DNA from: Phycomyces nitens
Taxonomy: Eukaryota > Mucoromycota > Mucoromycetes > Mucorales > Phycomycetaceae
Assembly (NCBI GenBank): GCA_022702545.1
Contig: JAHRBC010000001.1
Location: forward strand, 5,828,001-5,892,000
DNA length: 64,000 nt
Direction: 5' to 3'
Shown here: one piece after another, positions 43,610-57,825 of the stretch
Position numbering within the stretch: the first letter of the stretch is position 1
Layout of the letters: each line of letters starts with the position of its first letter
Notes under the pieces: model-generated
The model's database searches: none
What the model was told of the DNA's origin: nothing
What the model saw: only the letters and a program-made list of their open reading frames with translations
Program-made: the position numbers and the translations under genes

Positions 43610-44805
43610 ATTGAATAATAATAGTTTTTTTTTGCTCTTTCTGATCGGCTTTTATTTATTTCTGCTTGGCAAGGCTGGTTTTTTTCTCCCCACCTTGTCG
43701 AATAAACTTTACGTATATTTTTTATATCATACTGATTTTTGAACGTTTACATAAAGCCTTCAAGGGAAATAGGAGCCTTTTGTAATAGTGTTACAGTATA
43801 TGATAAATTCTCACATTTGGAGAAACTTCATATATATCCGAGGTGTTCGTCTCTCAAATACTTTATTTTCAAAGCTAATTTATTTTCAAAAAGATTTATA
43901 AATATGCATCATTAGGACTTGAGATAAATGGAGTATAAGATATAATCCTTAATAGTATGATATATATGTATATTATATGAAACGCTTCTTAAATAAAATA
44001 AAAAGGCAATATACAGCTAGTATACTATATACACAACGTTTTACTTTCTATGTCAAGAACAAGTATAAGCTCCTTGTGTTATTTAATAGAAATTACTTGT
44101 ATCAAGGCTCTTAAATAAACTTGACCTATAGAATAGCCATATGTGTTAATGTAATACAAATTGAATAATAGCCAATTATATTAAGATATAACCAAGAAAT
44201 ATTTCGTTAATAAAATAATATGTATATACAAAGACTGTGTGTTGTCCGGAGATTTTATATTATTTTTTGACCCTGACCCTGAGAACACTCCGTCTAATAG
44301 AGATTTACAATAAATTAAGACTGTACAATGTAAAAGTGATTCCTGTCATTGGTTGTAATCGGACGACAAATATTCCGAGTATATTTTTCTTTGTGTGGGG
44401 AAGTGCGCAATTTAGATTGATAAAGTATATACGGGAATTGATCGGTACACTCTACTGTACCAAGTAAACCACATGGTTTCTACAGAAATAAAGTGTATAC
44501 AGCTGTAAATGTGTTTTGTATTGAGTATTAAATTCCGTTTTCTTTACAAAAATCTATAGATATTTGATGATTAATCAAAAAATGCAGTGTATCTTATTGG
44601 TATTATAAAAATAAAAGAACTTGTTTTGTTTTTTACGGTTTATTTATGGGGTTAATATATCGACAAATTGTCAATTATAAAATGAACTTTGTCAGAATGG
44701 TATTTTTTATACACACACAAAGCAATAAATAAATAGGCAAATATACTATAATAACAAAAGACTATATAGTACATTTGTATAAAGCTTTAAGTTCACTGTC
44801 ATAAC
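43610..44805. other. Spacer upstream of pectinesterase 1
   Basis: AT-rich. It contains the promoter of copy 1 (conserved block at 43766-43803) and the 3' flank of copy 2. No other gene seen. Confidence 0.5.
43766..43803 (-). promoter_or_regulatory. Conserved upstream block, pectinesterase 1
   Basis: Plus strand reads AAATAGGAGCCTTTTG, then GTGTTACAGTAT, centred about 160-190 bp upstream of ATG 43609. Equivalent blocks occur upstream of the other three copies. Confidence 0.65.
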
Positions 44806-45879
44806 TTATACACTAGTATCTATCCAGCTGGTTGTTCCAAGGACACCTCCAACGCTATAAGAAGCTGCTTGGGAAGAAGTCAAGAGTGTAGCAAATGATG
44901 CACGAGTGCTAGAGTTCCATTTTCCTTCTCCAGTATTACCGTATTCACCAAATAGGACACCATCTGTATTTGGAGAGGAAGAGCTCCATTGAGTCCAGCC
45001 AACAGGGTTGATATGAGCACCAAGATCAGAGTATATAAATACTACACGTGCATATTTGCTCCAGGGACGGCCAAGATAGGTTGACTCGGGAAACTGAGAG
45101 TTCGAAGTAAATGAGAGTGCATTATCAGCAGTGGCCTTGAGAGGTCCCGATGGAATGGTAGCAATAGCAGTGCAGCTATTAAAGTAGAATCCGCCTGCAG
45201 CATTAGCGGTCTGGCGGTTATGAGCTGTAATAAATCCACCCCGTTGGTTGGTAGCCACAGTGGTATGGTCAAAGTATGCTATATGCACATTATCTGTTAG
45301 TATTTATCTTTATATATTATATGTACATTTGCTCTTACCTGTTCCATATCCCCAGATGTAATCAACAGAACCTTCAATGTAGCAATTTTTGAAGTAGCTG
45401 GTGGTGCCGAGTGCAATCAAGACAGTGTCCTGGAACCCATAAAACTTGACATTGTAGAAAGAAGCCTGAGTTGCCTGAAGGTTAAGAGCAAGATTGGCAA
45501 TGTTTCTGGTCTGGGGATAGATATTGGCAATGATCATGTTATACACCTTGACATTGCTGCCATAGATAGATAGAGTTGCGGACTCCTCATTGGTGCCAGA
45601 AGAGCTTTGAGTGTCTCTCATGCCATTATATTGGATCTGGACAGTACCAGACGTAGAAGGTTTAAGAATAACGTTTGACCGACGGATCTTGACTTGCTCA
45701 GTGTAAGTACCAGGGGCGACACTGATGGTCCATGTAGTACTATCACTTGGGAGAGAATCAAGAGCAGCTGTGACGGATTTGTAAGTACAAGACGAACAGA
45801 CATCCACACTGTTTGCGGCAGTGACAAGCGAGGCGAGCAAACCAGAGGCCAGAAGAGTTAGATTAAAAGAGAAATACAT
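44806..45879 (-). CDS. Pectin methylesterase 2 (CE8), secreted (337 aa)
   Basis: Exons complement(45339-45879, 44806-45278), intron 60 bp at the same site and phase as the other copies. Signal peptide MYFSFNLTLLASGLLASLVT. Catalytic motifs: GTYTEQ (57-62), FQDTVL (Asp 151), GSVDYIWG (Asp 173), YLGRPW (Arg 252). The N-terminal Cys pair CSSC is shared with copies 3 and 4. Exon 1 is about 98% identical to that of copy 4, while the exon 1 end, intron and start of exon 2 are almost identical to copy 3. A TATA-like stretch (TATATAATAAAT on the minus strand) lies about 40-60 bp upstream. Confidence 0.95.
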
Positions 45880-46850
45880 GATTGATTGGCAATATGTTGG
45901 TTGTCATTTGGAGGGTTTCTATTTATTATATAAATATAATACTTTTTTTAAAAATTCTCGTTATTCTTGTATACACAGTTACACATGTCCAATAATTCTC
46001 ATGTAACGTCTCAAATGAATTCTGAAGAAAGGTGAAAAGGAGAATAGGAGCCTCTGTACTTTTGTAACCCGATACGCTACCTTTAATTTTACCTGTAAAT
46101 TATACTTTATTAGAGCTATTGAAATTACGTAATATATTTGGCAAATTGATGTTTGGTAGCTTTATTCTGTACAAAACCATTGGGTATAACTTTAAATTAA
46201 CATGTTTGGTCAAATAAATATTAAAAAATATGATGTTCTACAAAAAATAATTCCTGGATGGCTGGAGATTGAAGACTTCGATCGGTTCTAATTATGCTTT
46301 TATCTGATAAGACCATGATATACTTTTAACGTTTAAAATAGATTATATTTTTTGTATTATGCATTTTATATGTAGCCCAATGATATTATACATCCGATTG
46401 AGCCGGAAGAGATAAACCGGATTGAGGAAGGACAGATGGAAAGAATTACTAATTTCTAAAATATATATATACAATTTACGGAAAATAAAGGAATTTAGCT
46501 AATATGTATATTAATGAATACACATGTTACTTATTATACAATATAGTAATTATCATAATTGAAAAATAAAAGAAAATAAATAAACTTGCAGACTATTTAA
46601 CATGTATAACTGTGTATATCTTTGGTCTATTTCATGCTCGTATTTACGGAATCTTGGAATTAAACGTAATTATCCAAAGCATTTCTGTGGACTCTGAATT
46701 AGCATGGCAGAATAAAAAATACAATATTATATCTTGTGCTTTTATGTAGATTTATTTAGAGGGTATAATGATCGAAACACTAAATAAAAATAACATCTGC
46801 ATTGGTGTCTAATTGTGATAGGATGATATGCTATACTGAGCTACTGTTAG
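45880..46850. other. Spacer upstream of pectinesterase 2
   Basis: AT-rich, with the conserved promoter block at 46041-46080. No other feature recognised. Confidence 0.5.
46041..46080 (-). promoter_or_regulatory. Conserved upstream block, pectinesterase 2
   Basis: Plus strand reads GAATAGGAGCCTCTG, then TTTTGTAACCCGATAC, beginning about 162 bp upstream of ATG 45879. Confidence 0.65.
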
Positions 46851-47924
46851 TTAAACACTGGTATCAATCCAGCTTGTTGATCCAAGGACACTATTTACTC
46901 CAAAAGTGGCAGCCTTTTCAGAAGACAAAAGAGTAGCAAAGTGGGCACGAGTAGCCGAATTCCATTTTCCAGCACCGTTATTTTGGTATTCACCAAATAG
47001 GATACCATCAGTGTTGGGAGAAGAAGAGCTCCATGTAGACCATCCAGCAGGAGTAATGTTATCTCCAAGGTTTGAATACATAAAGACGACGCGAGCATAT
47101 CTACTCCAGGGACGACCAAGGTAGGTTGACTTGGGGAACTGAGAGGTCGAAGTAAATGAGAGTGCTTTGTTGGCAGTAGCCTTAAGAGGTCCAGATGGAA
47201 GAGTAGCAATAGCAGTGCAGCTGTTAAAGTAGAATCCGCCTGCAGCATTAGCGGTCTGGCGGTTATGAGCTGTAATAAATCCACCCCGTTGGTTGGTAGC
47301 CACAGTGGTATGGTCAAAGTATGCTATATGCACATTATCTGTTAGTATTCATCTTTATATATTATATGTACATTTTCTCTTACCTGTTCCATATCCCCAG
47401 ATGTAATCAACAGAACCTTCAATGTAGCAATTTTTGAAGTAGCTGGTGGTGCCGAGTGCAATCAAGACAGTGTCCTGGAACCCATAAAACTTGACATTGT
47501 AGAAAGAAGCCTGAGTTGCCTGAAGGTTAAGAGCAAGATTGGCAATGTTTCTGGTCTGGGGATAGATATTGGCAATGATCATGTTATACACCTTGACATT
47601 GCTGCCATAGATAGATAGAGTGGCAGACTGCTCGTTGGTACCAGAAGAGCTTTGGGTGTCTCTCATGCCATTGTGTTGAATTTGGACGGTGCCAGACGTA
47701 GATGGTCTAATAATAACGTTTGATCGGCGGATCTTGACCTGTTCGTTATATGTGCCAGGAGCAACATAGATAGTCCATGTAGCACCGTTGTTTGGGAGAG
47801 AGGAAAGAGCAGCAGATACGGTTTTGTAGGTACAAGACGAACAGACATTCACGCTGTTGGCGGCAGATACTACTGATCCAACCAAACCAGAGATAAAGAG
47901 TAGAGCATTAACAGATAGACGCAT
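46851..47924 (-). CDS. Pectin methylesterase 3 (CE8), secreted (337 aa)
   Basis: Exons complement(47384-47924, 46851-47323), intron 60 bp. Signal peptide MRLSVNALLFISGLVGSVVS. Motifs GTYNEQ (57-62), FQDTVL, GSVDYIWG and YLGRPW are all present, so it should be catalytically competent. The signal peptide and first 100 residues differ from copies 2 and 4, but from about residue 103 to the middle of exon 2 it is almost identical to copy 2, intron included. TATAAAAG (minus strand, 47974-47967) lies 43 bp upstream of the start. Confidence 0.95.
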
Positions 47925-49247
47925 TGTTTGATCGTTGTAGAGATTATTCAGAGCTTAATGATGGCTCTTTTATAGCAGTAAGCAAAGTATGCTAATTTCA
48001 TATCAATTATGTATTGCATGCCATTACACATGTCTGATGCCTTGTATTAAATGTGTTAAATTATCATGCAGTAATAATGATCGGAAAATTATGGACCCTT
48101 TTATATTCGTGTTACAGTATCGGTTTTAATCACACTCAGGATTGCTGCTGTGCAATCAAGGAAGTGTCTTTTAGTACCCGAAAATAAAAGCAAATAACTA
48201 TATGATATTCCAACATCTATAGTAAAATGTATCTGTATATTGAATATATGCTTTCATCCTTTTATTTACTCATGCAAACATAAGTGTGATATCCTATACA
48301 ACAAAGTGTAATAATTGGTTATTAAATTTGCTTGTCAAATTCTCTTGTCTGATAAATATAGAGTCTAAATAGAAAAGTTTTCGGTTGGCCTTCTTTACCG
48401 CGGAAGCCGATAAAATAGATCTGCAGTTTATTAACCGTTTTTTATTAGATTTAATCTATACACCTTTAATTTATTATTCAAAAAGAGTATATTATTTCTT
48501 AGAATATAAATGTGAAATATTATTTTATACTGATTCTTGGTATGGGAACCAGACACAAGCTGTTTTGTTTGGCTATAGGGATTTAAGATTTACCAAGAGA
48601 TTACTAGACAGTTTTCAAGATCTATTTCGAGATTTTCTACTAAATACTAAAACAAGACTTTCTGTGAGGTTTTAACCAGGGGTTCTGCTAAAATAAATTA
48701 TCAGGCATAAATCTATTGGTGTTGAAACAAGCTTTGGAGATCTGACAGATGTCTTGCACAAGATTTTTTGACTAGTTACAGCGAGTTGTACAGAATGTTT
48801 AAATATGCGCTGTATTTTATGTTTTTAAGAAGCTTAACATTCGAATCTCTTGAGATATTGAGACAATAAGTATTATTATTTTTTGACTTTCTCAAGATCA
48901 AAAATAAACAATGAGGATTCGTTTTATGATAAATGTCTCTATAATCTTTGGAAGAAGAAAAGTAAATTGAACTTGAAATTATCAGTGTAAATATAGAGGG
49001 AGAGGGAGAACCCTGATACCTTTATAGAGGATCTTATATTCTTTGCTGGTTATATAAAAGAGATATTTTATTAGAGTAAATATAAAGTATAAAACGGGCA
49101 TTAATACTAATGGTAATTATTCATTGCGAAATATGACTTTTAGAATCAAATAGAGCAAATTAAACTATCAAGGAATTTTAAAAGAAAGTCTGAATCGATC
49201 GGTAAGTCGTAGAACGGTTTCATAAATGGATATTAAATCAAAGAATA
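47925..49247. other. Spacer upstream of pectinesterase 3
   Basis: AT-rich. It has the promoter of copy 3 (TATA at 47967-47974; conserved block 48083-48122). A 96-codon plus-strand frame at 48385-48675 has no recognisable domain and is not called. Confidence 0.5.
48083..48122 (-). promoter_or_regulatory. Conserved upstream block, pectinesterase 3
   Basis: Plus strand reads GAAAATTATGGACCCTTTT, then CGTGTTACAGTATCGG, about 160 bp upstream of ATG 47924. The second half matches copy 1 (GTGTTACAGTAT). Confidence 0.6.
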
Positions 49248-50326
49248 CTAGGCAGTTCTATCAATCCAGCTAATAGAGTCAAAGATGTTACTGAGACTGT
49301 AAGATTCGGCCTCTGCATCTGTCAAAAGAGAAGCAAATGAAACTCGTGTGGTGGAATTCCATCTTCCTGCGCCACTGTTATTATATTCTCCAAACAAAAC
49401 ACCATCTGTGTTTGGAGATGCGGCGCTCCATTTAGACCATCCAGCAGAATTAATGTGAGAGTCAATCTCAGAGTTCATGTAAACAACACGGGCATACTGG
49501 TTCCAGGGTCGGCCGAGATAGTACGAGTTGGGAAACTGAGAAACCAAAGTAAATGACTGGGTTGGGTCTGCAGTGGCAGTAAGAGGACCAGAAGGAAGAG
49601 TAGGAATTACAGTGCATCCGTTAAAGTAAAACCCGCCAGCCGAGCTGGCTTCTTTTCTCTTGTGAGCGGTAATATACCCGCCACGCTTATTTGTACCGAG
49701 AGTTGTGGCATCAAAATAAGCTAATCGAGTACATGTATTATTAGTTATGATTTAACAAGGTGAAAATATAAGCAATTGTGCCTACCAACACCGTAGCCCC
49801 AAATGTAGTCTACGGAACCTTCGATGTAGCAGTTTTTGAAGTAGCTGGTGGTGCCGAGTGCAATCAAGACAGTGTCCTGGAACCCATAAAACTTGACATT
49901 GTAGAAAGAAGCCTGAGTTGCCTGAAGGTTAAGAGCAAGGTTGGCAATATTCTTGGTCTGGGGATAGATATTGGCAATAATCATATTATACACCTTGACA
50001 TTGCTGCCATAGATAGATAGAGTTGCGGACTCCTCATTGGTGCCAGAAGAGCTTTGAGTGTCTCTCATGCCATTATATTGGATCTGGACAGTACCAGACG
50101 TAGAAGACTTAAGAATAACGTTTGACCGACGGATCTTGACTTGCTCAGTGTAAGTACCAGGGGCGACACTAATGGTCCATGTAGTACTATCACTTGAGAG
50201 AGAATCAAGAGCAGCTGTGACGGATTTGTAAGTACAAGACGAACAGACATCCACACTGTTTGCGGCAGTGACAAGCGAGGCGAGCAAACCAGAGGCCAGA
50301 AGAGTTAGATTAAAAGAAAAATGCAT
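49248..50326 (-). CDS. Pectin methylesterase 4 (CE8), secreted (337 aa), mosaic copy
   Basis: Exons complement(49786-50326, 49248-49720), intron 65 bp. The start at 50326 (MHFSFNLTLLAS) is preferred over an in-frame ATG ten codons upstream because it aligns with copy 2 and gives a clean signal peptide. Motifs GTYTEQ, FQDTVL, GSVDYIWG and YLGRPW are complete. Exon 1 and about 25 bp of 5' leader are nearly identical to copy 2; exon 2 is different and ends like copy 1 (LSNIFDSISWID). TATAAATA (minus strand, 50375-50368) is 42 bp upstream. Confidence 0.94.
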
Positions 50327-51089
50327 GATTGATTGGCAATATGTTGGTTGTTCCATTGAGAAACTTGTATTTATATTTTTCTTTGCCGTGCTTCAATTGT
50401 ACTCTGGCCATTATTGTTGGTATAAGTTGCACATACTCCCCATTATCTACACTCCTTTAAAGATTACGAAAAAACGATCGAGCAAATAGGAGCATTTACA
50501 CTTTGTAGCACCCTATTTCATCTATACAACCTGTATCTTTCGGATCATTCAAGATTGAGTATATTTTATGAATGGAAAAATATGCCACAACCAAAAGAGA
50601 TGACTCAGGATATATGTCCATGGATTGCCCTTGATAGGGTGTGGCATTTTATTCTTGGAATGAGATGTATATATGTATGTGTTATTCTGGTACAGTGCGG
50701 CTGGTAGATATTATCTGGTTACAAAAAAGGTAATTTTTCTCTATTGCTACATTTGTGTAAGCATTCATAAAAAAACCATAAAAATATTTAAATCATTCGT
50801 TTTCAAGCTATTATATGTGTGATATTGTCTGGGTCGTAACAACAGACAGTTTGGCCCGGTGTGAGGAAGAGGTACATGGAGTACAAAGAAGACTCTTTTT
50901 ACTAATAGACAGTACTACAGCCACAACCGTTTGGATACCATACAGTTGACAAAAATTGATAATTCAAAAATACATTATTCATTTTCAATAATCATATATA
51001 TTTTATGAATAAATTCGCTAAAATTCTCAAACTCTGTAAGTTTAATATATATATTTTAATAATACTTAAAAAAAGAGAGATTTTATTAA
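50327..51089. other. Spacer upstream of pectinesterase 4
   Basis: Holds the promoter of copy 4 (TATA 50368-50375; conserved block 50483-50520), then AT-rich sequence without recognised features. Confidence 0.5.
50483..50520 (-). promoter_or_regulatory. Conserved upstream block, pectinesterase 4
   Basis: Plus strand reads CAAATAGGAGCATTTAC, then CTTTGTAGCACCCTATTT, about 157-195 bp upstream of ATG 50326. Confidence 0.6.
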
Positions 51090-51540
51090 TTGGTAATATC
51101 ACTATGGGCATCAATTGCAGCTTGACATCTCTGCATACTCGAGGCCTAACCTCGATCATTCATCTTGTAGGGTCACCTCAAAATCATTAATTGTGACCCT
51201 CCTCTTCTCAACTAACAGCTGGAGAGCATTCTGGATGTGCTCAATTGGATTCAGACCAAGATTTTATGCTGACTAGTACTCAAATCCCTAGATCTGATAC
51301 AACTCTTTCTACTATCGGGCAGATTTACTCATATTACAAGTAGCACCATCTTTTTAAAACATCTTCTTTCTAATCCTTGGTGGCCTTCGTGAACCCATGG
51401 ACGGAGAAATTCTTCCAGTATGTCGACGTATGCATCGTGATTAATCTTGGCAATGACAATGATCTTTAGCGGGCCAAATCCTCCATACAAAAAGCAGTCT
51501 CAGACCATAAGTTCACAATCACCCCATTTCAACTGCACTT
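51090..51540 (-). pseudogene. Tc1/mariner transposase relic, right of the pectinesterase array
   Basis: Minus-strand fragments in order: GGFGPLKIIVIAKINHDAYV followed by DILEEFLRPWVHE, then (after decay) NPIEHIQNALQLLVEKRRVT, and finally SMQRCQAAIDAHSDITN in a third frame. NPIEHxWN and the MxRRCQAxIDAxG C-terminus are hallmarks of Tc1-like transposases. Stops and frame changes are frequent and the catalytic region between the fragments is unrecognisable. It runs opposite to the relic at 41290. Confidence 0.8.
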
Positions 51541-52655
51541 GCAATCTGTTCGGGAGAAGGATGAACTTTAAAGGTAGAAAACACCCTAATACTGTTATTG
51601 CTTTTTCGTTATATAAAGGTCCCAAATGTTTCTTTGCGATTATGGATTGTGAATATTTTCAAGTAATTTATTGATAGATACAATGAGCTTTTTATCAACT
51701 GTAAGGGGTCCAAGTGGGCATTGTATAAAGAGTCTTATAAACTCGGTGGTTATATAACAAGAATCATAAATCCCAAATACAATTGATAAACTAAAATGTT
51801 ATACTATTCATCGTCATGTGCTATATTATTGTTGTAAACAGGATTTTAGTATTTACCAACCTACCTACTTGACAGACACATATTTATAAATCAAGAATAA
51901 AGGCCATGAAAATGAATAGTGAAACATATTGTAGGAATTATATTTGGGATTAATGATTCTTTTTATATTTGTCGACTGAGTTTATAAAAAGCTTATATAG
52001 TTTAAAAGTCCTTCTAAATATGGTTTTCTATTTACCATAATTATCAATTTAATTACTAAATTAAGTCAATTTTCCTTTTTCCCAAACTGACTCAAATATG
52101 TGATTTATGGAGAGTCTTTTTATGTGCGACCATCATTTCTAGAATAAATCAAAAATATTAATCAGCTTCACTGTACAATGTCTGGATAATGCCGCCATGA
52201 TTGTGCCAAAGCTAATGTCCAATTCTCGCTCCACTACGTTTCCACTACGTTTCCAGTACCACGCAAAAAAAATCCACTCTGAAATCTTTTACTGTCTTTT
52301 CCATTGGTCTGGCAGGAAACCTATTAGCAATGGCATTGTATATTACCCCTTATGCTTCCTTGAACTGTGGCTGCCTTGGATCTCAATATTGCTCTCCTAG
52401 ACAGGCAGCGTCTTTTTGATACTGTGTCTAATAGCATATTCTTAGGACAGGTCACGCGATAGTATATGACGCAATTACAGCCGTAGGTCAGGAACTCTCT
52501 TTTTATTTTTCAAGCAGCTTTGCAAACCTCGACTACTTTACATACTAACCAACAAAGGCTTTCATTCAAACGCACAAACTTGAGAATAATAACAGGTCAA
52601 GGTCTTTAACCAGGACATGTGCTAGATCCCCCTCTTAATCCTTAATACATGCCAC
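51541..52655. other. Spacer between Tc1 relic and WD40 gene
   Basis: AT-rich; a 13-bp tandem duplication (CCACTACGTTTCC twice, about 52231-52256) is the only visible feature. Short frames lack support. Confidence 0.45.
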
Positions 52656-54775
52656 ATGAACTACGACAATTCAGCACTCGTTCCCACGTAAGTAATGTTC
52701 GTTTGTCGATAAGTATCTGGTTCTTACATGTTGTTGTTACTGTGTAACAAGTAATCTTGAGAATCCTCTCTTGTCACCTTACGATACAGATCTTGGTAAG
52801 ACCTTGGAAATCTGGAATGTTGATGGCTAATTTAGTGCATGTAGATGATGAAACCTCAAGTATTGAGTTCAGAATGACAGACGATGAAGACAGCGATCAT
52901 GATGTTAAAGACATTTTTACTTTTGAGGAAGATGAAGTAAGAGCTGCTGTTTGGGAGGTTTAAGGACATGTCTTCTTACAATATAGAAAGACTAATAGTA
53001 TCACGGATGAGATGTATGCGCTGGGCTTTGATATGGTATGGTTATTTTGTCACAGATCAAGGTACAATATTAAATAGAGATGTTGGTTAATAGCAAGGAA
53101 TTGTCTGGAATGATACCCCAATTACCAGAGAGGCCTACCGAAGAAAAAGGTAGGTTTTTTAAAGGGTAGAGATTGCTATATGTTCTAGGATGATGCATAA
53201 AGAATAGGATTATGAAATGTGTGTAACAAAGTGGGCTTCTTTTGCAGGATGAAGGAATTTGAAAATTACCTCAGTCTACAGGACCAGGATCATAATAACT
53301 TGGTCAACAAGATAGAGGTAAAAAAAAGTACTTGCTAGATACACAAGACATTTTAGACTGACGGTAAACAGAGCCAGCCTGTCAAAAAAGTGTCAAGGGA
53401 CGAGTCATTCTATAGATTCAAACACTCAAAAACCAATATTCGATGCACATTTGGCCATTTCCAACTGCGCAATTTGCTCTGTGCGCCCACCAAAAACCAT
53501 GTCTATTACATTTGTACGACAAAACATCTTTATAGTACTTTAAAAGACTAATAAACTCACTGTTATTGTAGCCGATGATACAGTACGTCAATGGTCTACT
53601 CACTCGCGTACCAGTAAGGAAATTCTCAGTGTGAATCAGGCTGATACACCACACAGCCTTGCATTTACGATCAGCAGTATTTCCTGTGGACATGACATGT
53701 TGGTTATTGGTGGTGCTAGAGGAGAATATGCCTGTCGAAGGATTGATGATAAATATTCAAAGGTCTATTATGGTGCAACTACAAGCGACACTCTTACTGG
53801 CATTGCAAACCACATTGAAATCATCAATTCCAGAACTGGAGGTAACCCAATAGCCAAAATAACAAGAACATACTAAACAATATATATATATATAGCTCTT
53901 CATTCGATTATGTCGAGCAATGACTACAAGGTTCGCTTCATGAACCTAGAGACATTAAAATTTGACCTTGTCCTGGACTTTGAATTCCCTATCAATGTAA
54001 GCTTTATGGGCCTTGGTCAATATGGTCCTAACCCCCCTGCCTTGATACAATAGTGCTCTACAACTTCACCCGACAAACGACTACTATGTGTAGTGGGTGA
54101 CTCTACAAAGGCGTATGTAAAGGATATATCTTCTGAAAAAAGTAAGGCAGACTGTCTATTTGTTTTAAATATACTCATATCGAATGAAGCTGTAATGGAA
54201 ATGGATGAGCACCATGATTACTCGTTTGCGTGCGCATGGCATCCGGACGGAAGAACAGTAGCAACCGGGAATCAGGACAAGACAACCAGGTAAGTTGGCT
54301 GTAGAATAGGTACCAATTCAGATGTCTAATGGTTATCTTGGGCAAAGGATATATGACATTCGTAAATCAAAAGAAGCGTTACATGTTCTTGGTGGAATGG
54401 TTGGCTCAATTAGATCTCTTCATTATTCCCACGATGGAAAATATCTAGCAGCAGCAGAACATATTGATTTTGTACATATTTATGATGCGAGCACTTATGA
54501 AACGAGTCAAGTGGTTGATATGTTTGGTGACATTGCGGGCATAGGTAAAATAATGAACATGAATAATGTAGATTATTAATGTTTTGTTGTTGTTGTGTGG
54601 ATAAATTACACAGGCTTTACACCCGAGGATAATTCAATGTACATTGCAAATGCATGTGAGCAGTATGGGTAAGTCCTTTGGTGATTGAATTGAATCAATA
54701 GATGTACTGACATATTATATCAGTGGCATACTTGAATTCGAAAGGGTTCAAGACACTTTCCCGACATACCTGTAA
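52656..54775 (+). CDS. WD40-repeat-like protein, 13 exons (about 473 aa)
   Basis: Exons 52656-52687, 52752-52795, 52836-52957, 52991-53035, 53094-53149, 53248-53317, 53372-53513, 53572-53841, 53896-53996, 54054-54289, 54348-54544, 54614-54668, 54724-54775; all phases agree. An acidic N-terminus (TDDEDSDHD) is followed by a linker (GIVWNDTPITREAYR, FENYLSLQDQD) and propeller-type blades (DDTVRQWSTHSR, ACAWHPDGRTVATGNQDKTTR, YDIRKSKEALHVL, SLHYSHDGKYLAAAEHIDFV). Family members are scaffolds; the partner is unknown. A 48-nt stretch in exon 10 (54141-54188, GTAAGG...AAG) could be an extra in-frame intron, giving 457 aa. Introns are very short (34-98 bp). The short first exons are the least certain. 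Confidence 0.8.
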
Positions 54776-55519
54776 AAAAATTAAGTTTAGAGAATGATGA
54801 TTGATAAATTGCCTTCAGATTTACTTATTATCGACAACAAATATTCTTGAGCCAATAGAGCCTTCAAGGCATATATACATATATATATATATATTATTGA
54901 TTTAGGATTCCTAGTTTTCTTACAATAGATCCTAAACTTGGGCCCATTGTAAGATTGGGTAAAGGGGCATTTCAAGGGTTTCAAAGTGATGAAACTGGGC
55001 TCTGATTTAGGTCAAAAAAGACAGCAGGCTGATTGTCCAGCTAGAGAATCAGAGTTGGACAGACGATAGGATGTGCATGATTATATGTATAGAGATCTAA
55101 AGTATTCTTGTGGCACTGAGGACATACCTTTGGAACCAAGTCAAAGAAGTATTTTATATATTAATTAAAATCCTGGTTCAGACTTGGCCTATTTCCTGCA
55201 TGTGTTGCTACAACTTTAAATTGGGATCTACTCGCACCTTTCCCTACGAACAGACCACTCTTGTCCGGGCCGGAAACATGAAAGAGCTCTGGACCATCTG
55301 GTTGTCTACGTAGATAGTAAATATAGGATAGCAATCAATGGGATCACTTGTCCTTTTAGCCAGTCCACCCCCCCCCCCCCCCCTTTTTTTTAAGTTTGGC
55401 TTTCTGGACGGATCGTGTGAGAATTGTGACTATTTAAAATATATATAAAAAGATTAGAAAAAACGGCATTTGGTTGATCGGTTTTCAAAACCTTCATCTT
55501 TACTTTATCTTATCCTACC
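54776..55519. other. Spacer with C16-T8 tract
   Basis: Between the WD40 gene and the mannosidase gene. It contains a run of 16 C followed by 8 T (55369-55392) and a 68-codon plus-strand frame (55110-55313) that I do not recognise and do not call. Confidence 0.5.
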
Positions 55520-57776
<2,257 letters not shown>

Positions 57777-57825
57777 ACATTGGTTCTTGCCTTTCCCACA
57801 AGTTAAATTATAAATCAACACTTCT

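Noticed and set aside
48385..48675. 96-codon plus-strand frame between pectinesterases 3 and 4
   Set aside because: No domain, AT-driven composition (Tyr/Phe/Leu/Ile) and no splice or promoter support.
55110..55313. 68-codon plus-strand frame upstream of the mannosidase
   Set aside because: Not recognised, no partner exons, and not clearly distinguishable from chance in this spacer.
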